A stretch of 39,126 bases of DNA, from assembly GCA_963575745.1 (NCBI GenBank), contig CAUYUJ010002711.1:47501-86626 (forward strand), in the 5' to 3' direction. Positions within the stretch are counted from its first letter, which is position 1; each line of letters begins with the position of its first letter. The notes below the pieces were generated by a model, which saw only the letters and a list, made by a program, of their open reading frames with translations, did not search any database and was not told the origin of the DNA. This DNA is from Prorocentrum cordatum. Lineage: Eukaryota > Sar > Dinophyceae > Prorocentrales > Prorocentraceae. A program made the position numbers and the translations under genes. Of this stretch, positions 18,393 through 26,926 are shown piece by piece.

Positions 18393-19159
18393 AGGAATGC
18401 TTCACGCTGCGTGATGGCGTCGATCTCCAGGGCGTGTCCTGGGACGCACACGGCCATGAGAGTCCAGAACTCGACCCACTTGTTCCCCTTGGGGCGGATA
18501 GCCGCCTTGAGGGCGTGGTTGTAGGCAGTTTTGGCTGTGCCTGATGGTGCTTGAATGTCGGTGCCCGTGGTGCAGACGCTGGCAGCCAGGGAACGGGCGT
18601 GCCGCGCCTTGATAAGCATCGGCGATGGGAGCTTGCCAATGCGCGGCAGGCGGATAGTCGCTCTCCGTACACGGGCGTCAGCGGTGGCCGTGAGGTTAAG
18701 CGCGGCTGGAGCCGGCGCTGCCTCTGCGTTGATGTAACTCCCGACGAGCTTGAAGGAATCGACCACACGTAGGGGGCGCTCCGCCAGTGTGAGCTGGGTA
18801 ACGGCGGCGTGAAGCTCGTCGGTGAGCGCCCACCCTGCCACTTTACCAGGGTGAATGCGTTGACCTGAGAATCGATCAAACTTGGCGGTTTCGTCAAGAG
18901 ATTTCTGCAGCTCAGACGCGGTGTGGGTAGTGGAGTTGCTGTCGTCAACAAAGGTAGTGCTGAGTGATCGAGGAACGTATCGATGCTGCCTCTTTGTCCA
19001 CACGCACATGAGCAGCTTGATGTCGTCCAGGGACCACGAACTTCCCTGGAGGTGACCGTTAGTCCTGGCCAAGTCCTTAGAGTACGCTCCGTTCATGCGG
19101 ATGTAGCGTTTGTGGTGTCTGTAGAAATTTCGGCGGACAGTACGATGTCTTGAGGGCAC
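18203..19159 (-). CDS. ORFd middle part: reverse transcriptase palm and thumb
   Basis: A 318-codon frame in phase with neither neighbour. It carries the RT motif B-like stretch HLQGSSWSLDDIK (residues 36-48). It also has the catalytic box FVDD (70-73, within STTFVDDSNS), which is the (Y/F)xDD motif supplying two of the three catalytic aspartates. The thumb region follows (RVRRATIRLPRIGKLPSPML and AYNHALKAAIRPKGNKWVE). The first 15 or so residues are a shadow of the upstream frame, and the last 60 are a shadow of the downstream RNase H frame. The true segment is therefore about 19,130 to 18,375. It synthesises cDNA by target-primed reverse transcription at a nick made by the upstream endonuclease. 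Confidence 0.85.
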   Translation of the reverse strand: MPSRHRTVRRNFYRHHKRYIRMNGAYSKDLARTNGHLQGSSWSLDDIKLLMCVWTKRQHRYVPRSLSTTFVDDSNSTTHTASELQKSLDETAKFDRFSGQRIHPGKVAGWALTDELHAAVTQLTLAERPLRVVDSFKLVGSYINAEAAPAPAALNLTATADARVRRATIRLPRIGKLPSPMLIKARHARSLAASVCTTGTDIQAPSGTAKTAYNHALKAAIRPKGNKWVEFWTLMAVCVPGHALEIDAITQREAFLCLRRQVTATLHSAGSPETSNTTSRPCLVEDPSDDSSSRSSSSDGPGPHLASCTTTGAARSAG

Positions 19160-21693
19160 CCCGCGTGCAGCGCAAGGTTAAGGCAGATGTCCGTGATGAG
19201 GTAGTCGAAGCACTTCTGTCGGTCAAGGGCAGCTCCAGCTAAGGGGAGGAGTAAAGCCCTGGCGTGCTCGATGCGCAGGGCGAGAGAGGTGCTGACATCC
19301 CCAATGGTGGCTTTGGGAACAGCGCCGAAGCTCGTGGCGTGGGTCCATCCTTTCCGCCAGTCCGTGAGGCTACGGTAGGCTGGCGCTTCCCACGCGTACA
19401 TCCAAACGGAAAGAACCGAGAGAAGTCGTTGGTCCGTCGGGAGTTCCCCTCGGCCTTTTCGGAGGCACGGGTTTGGCACGTGTAGGAGGGGCTCTGGGAT
19501 GGTGCCAGTGCGTTGCATAGCACGTAAGACGCTGGCGAAGAGGCGAAGGATGTCGTCGGGTAACTCCTTAGCCTCCTTAGTTGTCCAGCCGTCGAGTCCC
19601 CCCGCGCGGCGCGGTGAACGGGTGCGAATGAAGTGGATGAGTTGGTCGTCGGTGAGGTGGAAAGGGGCTGCTGGTGATGGCGTAGGCAGCTCTTGTCGGT
19701 ACTCGTCGTAGAAATCTGCCCACGTCGGCATAGCTTCGGCATCATGGCCTGCGCGAGCGCGGTACCTGCCCAAGATGGGCTCCCAGGTGTCGACCATGAA
19801 CTTAAGCATGTCTTTGGTATTGGCAACAATGGCGTTGGCGGGGAGGGCGTCGGGGACCTGGGCAGGTGGTGGGTCACGAGTGTGGCCTTCGTCGTTGTCC
19901 GTGTCGAGCGAGCTACCGTCGCTGGGGCTGAAGCCGCCAGCGTCGGTGTCGGCATCACTATCGTCCGTGCAAGCTTGGTCAGGGTTGAAGGCGGTGGTGT
20001 CGCAGTGGAGCTGTGCATCGTCGGGAGTGGTGGGCGTGCGGAGATACGCCGTGGGCGAGCAGTCGGCAGCCCGTGCGTATATGGCCGCCTTTCGCCCGCT
20101 TGGCTCGCGGACACCCTCAGCCCAAATCTTGATGCGTTCAGCTTTGACTCGGTTTGCACGTCGCGCCAGCTCAGAGTCAAGGCTTTGGATCAGACGGTCC
20201 AAGTGCTCTCCGCGTGGTGCTGGCACGTCGGGGGTCCAGGCCTCGGGAAAGGCCAGGAGGACCGTGGGCCGCAGCTTGTGGCAGAGAAGGCGGGCTGCGG
20301 TCCACGTGCAGTCGATGCGCTGCGCCAGGTACGGCGGGATAGCACGGTAGTCGATATGATGGTGCTGTCCGATGAAGCGAAGCTCACAAAGTTGCCGATG
20401 GAGCTTGCGAAGGCGGTTCATGTGGATCGTGGAAGCTCCGTAGGTGGGAAAGGCGCGGGGGACAGCGGGTCGCTCCTCGAACGTGGGTGTGAGCCCGTGC
20501 ATGGTAGGGGGCTTCTTTTTTGGGTGGTCTGGCGGTGGAGGTGGCAGGTCGCGCAGCCGGGTGAGATGGTACTCATGGCTGGCCTCGTTTGCCAGGGCGA
20601 ACATGCGTTCCACATCGTCGCGTGTGTCGGCCTGCTCCATGCGGTCATGGTATCGCCCTGCGATGAGGGTCCCTAAAGCCTGAAGTTCGTGGTCCTCATG
20701 CGCTCCGTCGTTAGGAGGGTAAGGCGTGGGGGCTAGAAGGCGTCGGGCCGTATGGTCGAGGCGGCTAAGGTCGAGCGTGACCTGCAGGCCAACATGGGAC
20801 TTCGCTGGCAAGTCACGCAGATAGCAGAAGTCGGTGACAAGGGATCGCGCCGCTTGGTTGGCGATGATGTAATCGATGCGCGAAGTGCGGGGGCACTTGG
20901 TGACGCGGTCCCAGTCAGGGATATTGCCATATGTGTGCATGGTGTGGTCTGGTGTACCTTCAGCGACGTTAAACCATCCGTGCTGCATCATGTGCAGCAG
21001 GTGTGGATTGTCGTCGATGTTCGTGTTGGCGTCCATGCAAATGAAATACGGGGCTGAGCCGACCCTCGCGGCGGCGCAGTCAGCAAGCCGAAACAAATCG
21101 GTGCTGTCTCCTCCAGCGACCCCGTAGAGGCTCGCAATGTAGATCCCAGCGGGCCCGTGGTTGTTTCGTCGCCGCCTGCGGCGGTGCTGGGTGCAGAGCG
21201 GGAGGAAGGCCTCGTGCCATCTTTTCTTGGCCTTGAGGGTGGCGATACAGGACGCTGTGTCGTCGACGGTGGAGTCGACGATGGCGTCCTTAGAGAGGAT
21301 GGCGACCCCTCCCGAGGCGCCAGTGTTGCCCTCGACCGTGTGGTCTGTGCCGCCGTGCGCAGCTTTGCGCTGGGCTCGCGCCAGATCCAGGTCAGGTCCC
21401 AGACTGGCCTGATATCCCCCGTGGTGTGGATTGGCGGCGTTGGTAGCGATGGCTTGTCTGGTAGGCTTGGCATGTCGGGTCTCCTGCAGTGCTATGACTG
21501 CGGCGTTGTGGTCGACACCTAGAGCGGTGATGGTTGGCCAGTTCGCTGGGAGACTCGTGATGTTGAGGCTGACGAGGTGGATGGAGCGACCTGGCCCGTC
21601 TCCGTCGGTGGAGCTGGGGTTGGCACGCCCCGCACGGTGGAGGGCAGCCTGGCCCTCACCCAGGTAGAAGGCTTGGCCACAGTAGGAGCTCAT
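19093..21693 (-). CDS. ORFd N-terminal part: APE-type endonuclease and start of reverse transcriptase
   Basis: The frame is open from 22101, but the Met at 21693 (MSSYCGQAFYLGEG) is the likely start because it comes after the ORFc stop at 21822. Endonuclease motifs, numbered from 22101: HLVSLNITSL (175-184), VIALQETR (202-209), GGVAILSK (264-271), IYIASLYG (320-327), FICMDANTNID (353-363, the GDxN box), SRIDYI (407-412) and SHVGL (435-439, where SDH is usual). After a linker the RT begins with GGLDGW (834-839), QRLLSVLSVW (891-900) and motif A LDRQKCFDYL (959-968), which holds the first catalytic Asp. The frame breaks in a TTT run near 19,130. The altered last endonuclease box (SHV for SDH) may lower activity. 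Confidence 0.87.
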   Translation of the reverse strand: MSSYCGQAFYLGEGQAALHRAGRANPSSTDGDGPGRSIHLVSLNITSLPANWPTITALGVDHNAAVIALQETRHAKPTRQAIATNAANPHHGGYQASLGPDLDLARAQRKAAHGGTDHTVEGNTGASGGVAILSKDAIVDSTVDDTASCIATLKAKKRWHEAFLPLCTQHRRRRRRNNHGPAGIYIASLYGVAGGDSTDLFRLADCAAARVGSAPYFICMDANTNIDDNPHLLHMMQHGWFNVAEGTPDHTMHTYGNIPDWDRVTKCPRTSRIDYIIANQAARSLVTDFCYLRDLPAKSHVGLQVTLDLSRLDHTARRLLAPTPYPPNDGAHEDHELQALGTLIAGRYHDRMEQADTRDDVERMFALANEASHEYHLTRLRDLPPPPPDHPKKKPPTMHGLTPTFEERPAVPRAFPTYGASTIHMNRLRKLHRQLCELRFIGQHHHIDYRAIPPYLAQRIDCTWTAARLLCHKLRPTVLLAFPEAWTPDVPAPRGEHLDRLIQSLDSELARRANRVKAERIKIWAEGVREPSGRKAAIYARAADCSPTAYLRTPTTPDDAQLHCDTTAFNPDQACTDDSDADTDAGGFSPSDGSSLDTDNDEGHTRDPPPAQVPDALPANAIVANTKDMLKFMVDTWEPILGRYRARAGHDAEAMPTWADFYDEYRQELPTPSPAAPFHLTDDQLIHFIRTRSPRRAGGLDGWTTKEAKELPDDILRLFASVLRAMQRTGTIPEPLLHVPNPCLRKGRGELPTDQRLLSVLSVWMYAWEAPAYRSLTDWRKGWTHATSFGAVPKATIGDVSTSLALRIEHARALLLPLAGAALDRQKCFDYLITDICLNLALHAGCPQDIVLSAEISTDTTNATSA

Positions 21694-21821
21694 GGCGTCC
21701 CTGCAGATTGGCTTGAACGGGGCTGAAGCCGCCGTCAGGCCAGAAGTATAGGCGAGGCATGGTCGACACTGCGCCAGGGGGGGTTCATAAACATCGGCAA
21801 AACTGCCTCGAAAAATCCTCC

Positions 21822-22892
21822 TCACTCCTGTACCGTGGGGGACGGGGGGAGGGGAGGTGAGACGGCAGCAGAGGGAGAGGGAGGCGACTCCTCGATCCGT
21901 CCTGCCGAACACAAGAGCAAAAGCAAACCAGCGGCGGCAGCTCGGCGCGGCAGCGGCGCAACGCGCGCGCATATACTGCGCACGCGACGCCGCTGGTCCG
22001 TCCTGCGGCGGCGCGCCCGCCCCGTCAGTACCGTGATGAGCAGCATCGGGTGGAACGGCTCGAGCAGCGCGGTCGGTGGCCTGGCGCTGAGCCTCGTCCA
22101 TGCCCGCTGCCGTGAGGCACGCGTTGCGGACAGGGCTGACTCCGCGCGGGGCCGCCGCTGCCGCGGCAGCGGCTGAGGTGGCGGGGGCGCCGCCACGACT
22201 CTGAGGAGAAAGCGGTGAGCCGCCGCCGAAGCCGCCGCGAGGTCCTTGACGCGGTACTTGTTCTTGAAGGGGTCGATGGTCGGCGCCTCGTCGATGGGGG
22301 CGACAACGCGGGTGGGCGGCGGCATCTCCTGGTCCGTGGACGGCGTCGGCTCGAGGTCGACCTGGCCAGGTTCGGTGGCGCTGACACCGAAGCGTGGCAC
22401 CACCTCGGGGGCTTGGGCATCAGCCTGAGTCTCGCGGGGCGGCGAGCTCGTGGAGCTCCCAGGGGCCTTGCGCGAGCTGTGGCGGCTGCAGGACCGGCTG
22501 CGCGGGACGCGCCCGCCCGTGTGGCGGTCGCGTGGCGAGGTCGCCTGGGCGTTAGCGCGCGCAGAGTCCGCCCTGCTCGGGGAGCGGATCGGCGCTGCGC
22601 AGGGTGTTGGGCTGGGCTGGCGGGAGCCGCCTGTGCCGCCCGCCGCCGAGGCTGCAGCCTGGTCAGGGTCGACGGCGTCAGGGCGGGGGCTGACGTGATG
22701 GGCGCTACCCTCGCTGTGCCGCGGGGAGGCGCTGTGGTGCGCCTGGGTGTACGTGAGGACGAGCGGGACGAGCGGCTGCCGCTCGCGCTCAGGTGGGGCA
22801 GGTTTTGCCTGGGCAGGGCGCAGCGCTGCGGCCACGTTTGGCGGGGCGTGTGTTGGCGCGGTTGCCAGGCACGCACGCTCGCATCGCGCCAT
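21822..22892 (-). CDS. ORFc C-terminal part, after a frame change
   Basis: In the stretch 22,890-21,822 this frame has the more balanced composition (PPRETQADAQAPEVVPRFGV, EPGQVDLEPTPSTDQEMPPP, EAPTIDPFKNKYRVKDLAAA). The longer overlapping frame there turns into Arg/Ser/Pro shadow. I therefore take ORFc to shift into this frame near 22,900 and end at 21,822, leaving about 130 bases before the ORFd start. It is mostly disordered Pro/Ser/Ala sequence with a possible short folded piece (FKNKYRVKDLAAASAAAHRF). No domain is recognised. Confidence 0.5.
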   Translation of the reverse strand: MARCERACLATAPTHAPPNVAAALRPAQAKPAPPERERQPLVPLVLTYTQAHHSASPRHSEGSAHHVSPRPDAVDPDQAAASAAGGTGGSRQPSPTPCAAPIRSPSRADSARANAQATSPRDRHTGGRVPRSRSCSRHSSRKAPGSSTSSPPRETQADAQAPEVVPRFGVSATEPGQVDLEPTPSTDQEMPPPTRVVAPIDEAPTIDPFKNKYRVKDLAAASAAAHRFLLRVVAAPPPPQPLPRQRRPRAESALSATRASRQRAWTRLSARPPTALLEPFHPMLLITVLTGRARRRRTDQRRRVRSICARVAPLPRRAAAAGLLLLLCSAGRIEESPPSPSAAVSPPLPPSPTVQE

Positions 22893-25800
22893 CCTTCAGG
22901 GCGCCCTGTCCTGCCACGGCTTGGTGCAGCCCCCTGGGCTGAAGCCGCAGGGGTTACTACTGCGGGTTGGTTGCTGGGGGTGCTGTCGTGGCGGCCTGGG
23001 TAAAGGCCCCAGGCACGCGTGGACCCAGGCTCGGGCGAGGTGGCCCGTGGGGGAGCCTGCACGAGTGCACGCGGGTAGCCGATGACCGCTGGGTGCACCC
23101 TGGCGTGGGGGGCATGGCCGTAGCTGGAGGCGGCTGCTCCTGCCGCCGCGGGCCTGGCGCCAATGGGGCCACGGTGGTAGGCGGCACCCCCGCCGTACAC
23201 CGTGCTGTCGCCTGTCGGGACGCGCGCGGGGGAGCGGTTGCGTGGCGTGCTCGGCTGACCTGCGTCGCGTTGGTCGCGCTGCTGGGTGCGCTGCAGGTGC
23301 TGTTGGTAGCGCTGCTGGTCGGCTCTCGAGAGCGGGCGGGTGTCGGGGAGGATGGTGGGCACGTCGGGCCGCCGCCAGCCCTGATAGACGTGCTCGAAGG
23401 CGCGGTCTGGGTAGGTAGCCCCGACGGGTGAGTATCGCCGCACATGCTCCACGTAGTCAATGTTCTGCGGCTCGGGGAGCACCGTGATGTTCACAGCTCG
23501 CTGGTGCGCTGGTCCATAGAGACAGAAACTACCACGGTTGCTGCGGTCGTGGTTCAGCTCGGCTTCGGTCGTGGCACGGCTCACCATGGCGTCGCAGAGG
23601 CGCATGTCATAGTCGAGAGCTTGAGGCCCAGGGCCGCCCTCGGCATCCCAGTACAGTACCACATCTCGCCAGCGGGTGCGGGTAGTGTGGATGCGCTCGG
23701 CGATGGACTCGCAGACGGTCCTGACTGTGACACGATCCCTATGCATGTTGGTGATGGCTAGGGAGTAAGGTCGGCGGACCGTTTTGTTGAAGATGAAGTC
23801 CTCCTTGAGGGCCTGGTGGGGGCCGAAGAGCACGTAGCCTTCCCTCCACAGCGGTTGGTCGGGGGACGGATCTTCAGGCATCCCCGTTCCTGTGAACCCA
23901 GGTGGCCGCCTCGTGCCGTCGGGCAATCCCTGCCTGAGGACGCGACGCGGCCTCGGTGGAAGATACCATTGACCCTGGTAACCTGCTTGGCCTGGTTGTG
24001 GAGGCTCCCCCCCGGGGCCTGAAGGCGCTCGGGGGAGTTCCTTGAGGTCGTGCTGGGCTGGCGCGTTGCCGTATTGGCGGGCAAGGATGTGCGGAGGCAT
24101 CCCTGTGGCACGGACGTCGAACAGGCTGTGCGGACTAGGCGGATGGGGGCACCTGCTGGAGAGGCAGCATGTGTCGGAGTCCCTGTTGTCGGTGCTGTAC
24201 GCACACGTCCAGCTGTTGCAAGAGTAGTCCGTGGACCAGTCCATAAGTGCACGTAGTCCGCTGAGGGAGCAGTCTGGGCACGTTGGTTGGCCCGAGGTGC
24301 CGAGCTGCGTGTTGCGGCGGGCCGCACAGTACTGACAGCATTGGAATCGGCACTGTAGGCATGACCAGCGTCCTGGTAGGGGCGGGAGCGCTTGCTCGTT
24401 GGTGCCTGCGTCGTCTGGGTGGGGTCGGGGTCGATCCCACAAGGGCCAGACGTCGGCGAACCAGGACTGGCCTGTAGTGCGGACCACCTCGGCGGGGAGG
24501 CGAGCGTCGTCAGCATGGCGCTCGATCCACTGGGGCCCCAGGTCCGCTGGGATCATGACCGTGCGCCAAGTGTCGTCCGCTTTGACGTGGACTTGGGTCG
24601 GTGCCCAGAGCCTGGTAGTGGTATCGCCATGGTCGTGGTGGAGGATGACCCAGCCGTCGCGACCCGCCACCACAGGGTTGATAACGCGGTGGCCCATGAC
24701 GGTCGTCCCCCACGGTAAGTAGGCGCCGTCGTGGTGCTCGCCTGGGTCAAGCCAGACCTCGATGCCAGGGGCATTGACACGGGCCCGCACATCGCGGACG
24801 TGGAAGGCGAGGACGTGGTAGGCGGTCGGCTCCTCTTCCGTCTCGATGTGCTCCCACGTCTCGATGTCGCTGTTGTCCGAGGTGGAGTTTCCGCCGCTCT
24901 GCCGTGACGAACGCGAGGCGGATCGCCGTGGGCGGGCATGGCCTCGGGCGAGGGCGGCGGCCGCGCTGATGAGGGACGGCGCACGGCGGTCGTCGGCTCC
25001 TGATGTCGTCGATGAGCGGTCTGGACTGTGTGCCAGGGCGGCGCCTGACTGGTAGGTGCGCGGTGGGCCAGACGCGGCCCCAGGGCTGGAGCCGCTGGGG
25101 CGCGGCTCTCGTGCGTCGGACTGCCCCCGCACGGGGACGGCTTGCAAGCCAGTGTACACCAGGTCGATCAGTGGCTGCGGGTCCAGCTGGAGCTTGCGAA
25201 GCGAGACGCGTGGACGGGGCTGGTTGGGGTCGGCCCTGGTGGCGGCTTCGGTGTCGTAGTGCTGTTTAGCCCATGCTCGCGCTGCCTCTGGCGAGTATAG
25301 TGCCTGCGGCGGTGGCCACACTGCCGCGATGTCCGGCCTGCGCCAGGTGTTGGCTTCCTGGTCGCGGGCTTCAGCCGCCTCGCGGAGGTCTGGATGATCG
25401 TAGCCAGCGATGTGGAGGGCGTGCGCACAGTCGCCCATGCCATAGGCTTGTGGTAGGGCACGGCACCTGGAGGCAGCTTCCGTGGGGGCACACCAGTCCA
25501 TGCGGATGAGGAGGCCCAGGACACGAGGGTAGATGAGGCGCGCTCCGTGGGCCTCCCCTTTCACGAAGTTGTGCCAGTTCTCACCGCGCGGCGGTTGGGT
25601 GGCCTCGCACATCCAGAGCGCGATGGGTCCCCACGCGAGGGTGTCGTCTTCGAGGCTGTAGGGCGGGTGGGGCGGCACTGCGTACCACGCGGCCAGCGAC
25701 GGGTGCACACTCACGTACGTGCGGCCAACATTTGTGGCAGTTCGACCCTTCACTTCACGGCGGGGGCCTGGCAGGAGGTGACCTCCGTTGAAAGCGAGAC

Positions 25801-26926
25801 GAGCCGCAAGGTCGCCGCGGGTCCCGTGCCAGAAGACCGTGGGCGTGTCAGTGGTGGGTTGACGGAGGTCCCACGTGAGGTAGGGGAAGATCGTCTCGCC
25901 TGAGTTCCCGCCCGAGTCTTCCAGCACCCAAGTGAGTCGGTTCGGGGGCCTCTGCATGATGTCAGTCCACGGCACCAGCGCTTGGAGTGTTGGATCATGG
26001 GTGAATCGAGGATGGTCGTGGAGTCGCAGGGCGTCTTTGATGTCCTCTGTAGACACGCCACTGTTACCGAGCGCAAAGCCGTTTTGGTACAGGGCGTTGA
26101 GGATGCTCGTCGGCGGCACGGGGGCCGCTGGGTCGCGCTGGATGGTGTTGCGTAAGTTGCGCGTCGGTGGCCTGAGGGCTAGGTGGGGCGTACCAGGGCC
26201 TGAAGGCGCCTGGGGCCTGGCGGGTGATGCATAGCGTGCTCGCCGACGTGGTGGTTGGGTGTCCATGTCGGAAGAGGAACCACGAGCATCTGCATGTCGG
26301 AAGATGGACCACGGGCTGTCGCGGGTGCGCTCACGTGGTTCCCTTGCCTCGGCGTCGCTGGCCTGAGCTGTGGCGTCTTCGTGAGTCGGTGGGGTACCAT
26401 AAGCCATGCCGCTTATGGAGCCGTCTCGCGGGGACGGGCTGGTCGATCGTGGTGTGACAGACGAGGCTCGCGATACCGCGGCAGTGACTTCGACAATGGC
26501 GGCGGTGGTGGCGGTGGTGACATCGGCGACTGCGGCGGCAACTGCAGCAGCATAGTGTTCCTGTAGCAGCGGATGTCGAAGTGAGTGCACGTGCTGGCTT
26601 TCGGGTTCGTCGGGATGCGTGCGCGGCATTGTGTGTGTGGCCTCATCACGCGGCCTCCTGCTCGGTTGGCAACAGCGGAGGCACCACTGGGCCGTGGATG
26701 AGTCCAGGGCGCGCGCACAAATGCGGGCTCCTACGTGTCCGACGGCTCCTTGAGCGAGGAGTTTGGCGCCGACCAGAAGAAGACCGCACACCACTCCGCC
26801 AGTGGCAATAGCTCCGAGTTTGCCACTGGCCCATTTCAGGACACCCCCGAGGCCAAACCCGACTGCGCTGGCTCCGCCCGAGACGATATCTCTGAGTTTG
26901 GCGCTGGTCCATTGAGAATACCCCAC
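22025..26926 (-). CDS. ORFc: very large protein with glycine-rich hydrophobic repeats, ART-like segment and Cys cluster
   Basis: A 1,633-codon frame; the last 290 or so codons are probably out of frame (see the 21822-22892 entry). The N-terminus has two related units (WTSAKLRDI at 6-14, WASGKLGAI at 32-40) in a glycine-rich hydrophobic stretch to about residue 68 that could insert in membranes. Residues about 360-446 resemble a PARP/ADP-ribosyltransferase core: FWHGTR (365-370), TYVSVHPSLAAWYA (403-416), then PIALWMCEATQP. A beta-rich region follows (700-800). A cysteine cluster lies at 856-926 (CLQCRFQCCQYC, CPDC, then more Cys). A further folded region (1040-1190, with FNKTVRRPYSLAITNMHRDR and VLYWDAEGG) is followed by disordered sequence. 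It overlaps ORFb by 90 bases, suggesting a frame change or coupled translation. The family is unknown. Confidence 0.65.
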   Translation of the reverse strand: MGYSQWTSAKLRDIVSGGASAVGFGLGGVLKWASGKLGAIATGGVVCGLLLVGAKLLAQGAVGHVGARICARALDSSTAQWCLRCCQPSRRPRDEATHTMPRTHPDEPESQHVHSLRHPLLQEHYAAAVAAAVADVTTATTAAIVEVTAAVSRASSVTPRSTSPSPRDGSISGMAYGTPPTHEDATAQASDAEAREPRERTRDSPWSIFRHADARGSSSDMDTQPPRRRARYASPARPQAPSGPGTPHLALRPPTRNLRNTIQRDPAAPVPPTSILNALYQNGFALGNSGVSTEDIKDALRLHDHPRFTHDPTLQALVPWTDIMQRPPNRLTWVLEDSGGNSGETIFPYLTWDLRQPTTDTPTVFWHGTRGDLAARLAFNGGHLLPGPRREVKGRTATNVGRTYVSVHPSLAAWYAVPPHPPYSLEDDTLAWGPIALWMCEATQPPRGENWHNFVKGEAHGARLIYPRVLGLLIRMDWCAPTEAASRCRALPQAYGMGDCAHALHIAGYDHPDLREAAEARDQEANTWRRPDIAAVWPPPQALYSPEAARAWAKQHYDTEAATRADPNQPRPRVSLRKLQLDPQPLIDLVYTGLQAVPVRGQSDAREPRPSGSSPGAASGPPRTYQSGAALAHSPDRSSTTSGADDRRAPSLISAAAALARGHARPRRSASRSSRQSGGNSTSDNSDIETWEHIETEEEPTAYHVLAFHVRDVRARVNAPGIEVWLDPGEHHDGAYLPWGTTVMGHRVINPVVAGRDGWVILHHDHGDTTTRLWAPTQVHVKADDTWRTVMIPADLGPQWIERHADDARLPAEVVRTTGQSWFADVWPLWDRPRPHPDDAGTNEQALPPLPGRWSCLQCRFQCCQYCAARRNTQLGTSGQPTCPDCSLSGLRALMDWSTDYSCNSWTCAYSTDNRDSDTCCLSSRCPHPPSPHSLFDVRATGMPPHILARQYGNAPAQHDLKELPRAPSGPGGEPPQPGQAGYQGQWYLPPRPRRVLRQGLPDGTRRPPGFTGTGMPEDPSPDQPLWREGYVLFGPHQALKEDFIFNKTVRRPYSLAITNMHRDRVTVRTVCESIAERIHTTRTRWRDVVLYWDAEGGPGPQALDYDMRLCDAMVSRATTEAELNHDRSNRGSFCLYGPAHQRAVNITVLPEPQNIDYVEHVRRYSPVGATYPDRAFEHVYQGWRRPDVPTILPDTRPLSRADQQRYQQHLQRTQQRDQRDAGQPSTPRNRSPARVPTGDSTVYGGGAAYHRGPIGARPAAAGAAASSYGHAPHARVHPAVIGYPRALVQAPPRATSPEPGSTRAWGLYPGRHDSTPSNQPAVVTPAASAQGAAPSRGRTGRPEGWRDASVRAWQPRQHTPRQTWPQRCALPRQNLPHLSASGSRSSRSSSRTPRRTTAPPRGTARVAPITSAPALTPSTLTRLQPRRRAAQAAPASPAQHPAQRRSAPRAGRTLRALTPRRPRHATATRAGASRAAGPAAATARARPLGAPRARRPARLRLMPKPPRWCHASVSAPPNLARSTSSRRRPRTRRCRRPPALSPPSTRRRPSTPSRTSTASRTSRRLRRRLTAFSSESWRRPRHLSRCRGSGGPARSQPCPQRVPHGSGHGRGSAPGHRPRCSSRSTRCCSSRY

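Noticed and set aside
19693-20676. Plus-strand 327-codon frame
   Set aside because: Antisense of the endonuclease-RT linker; Val/Gly-rich shadow.
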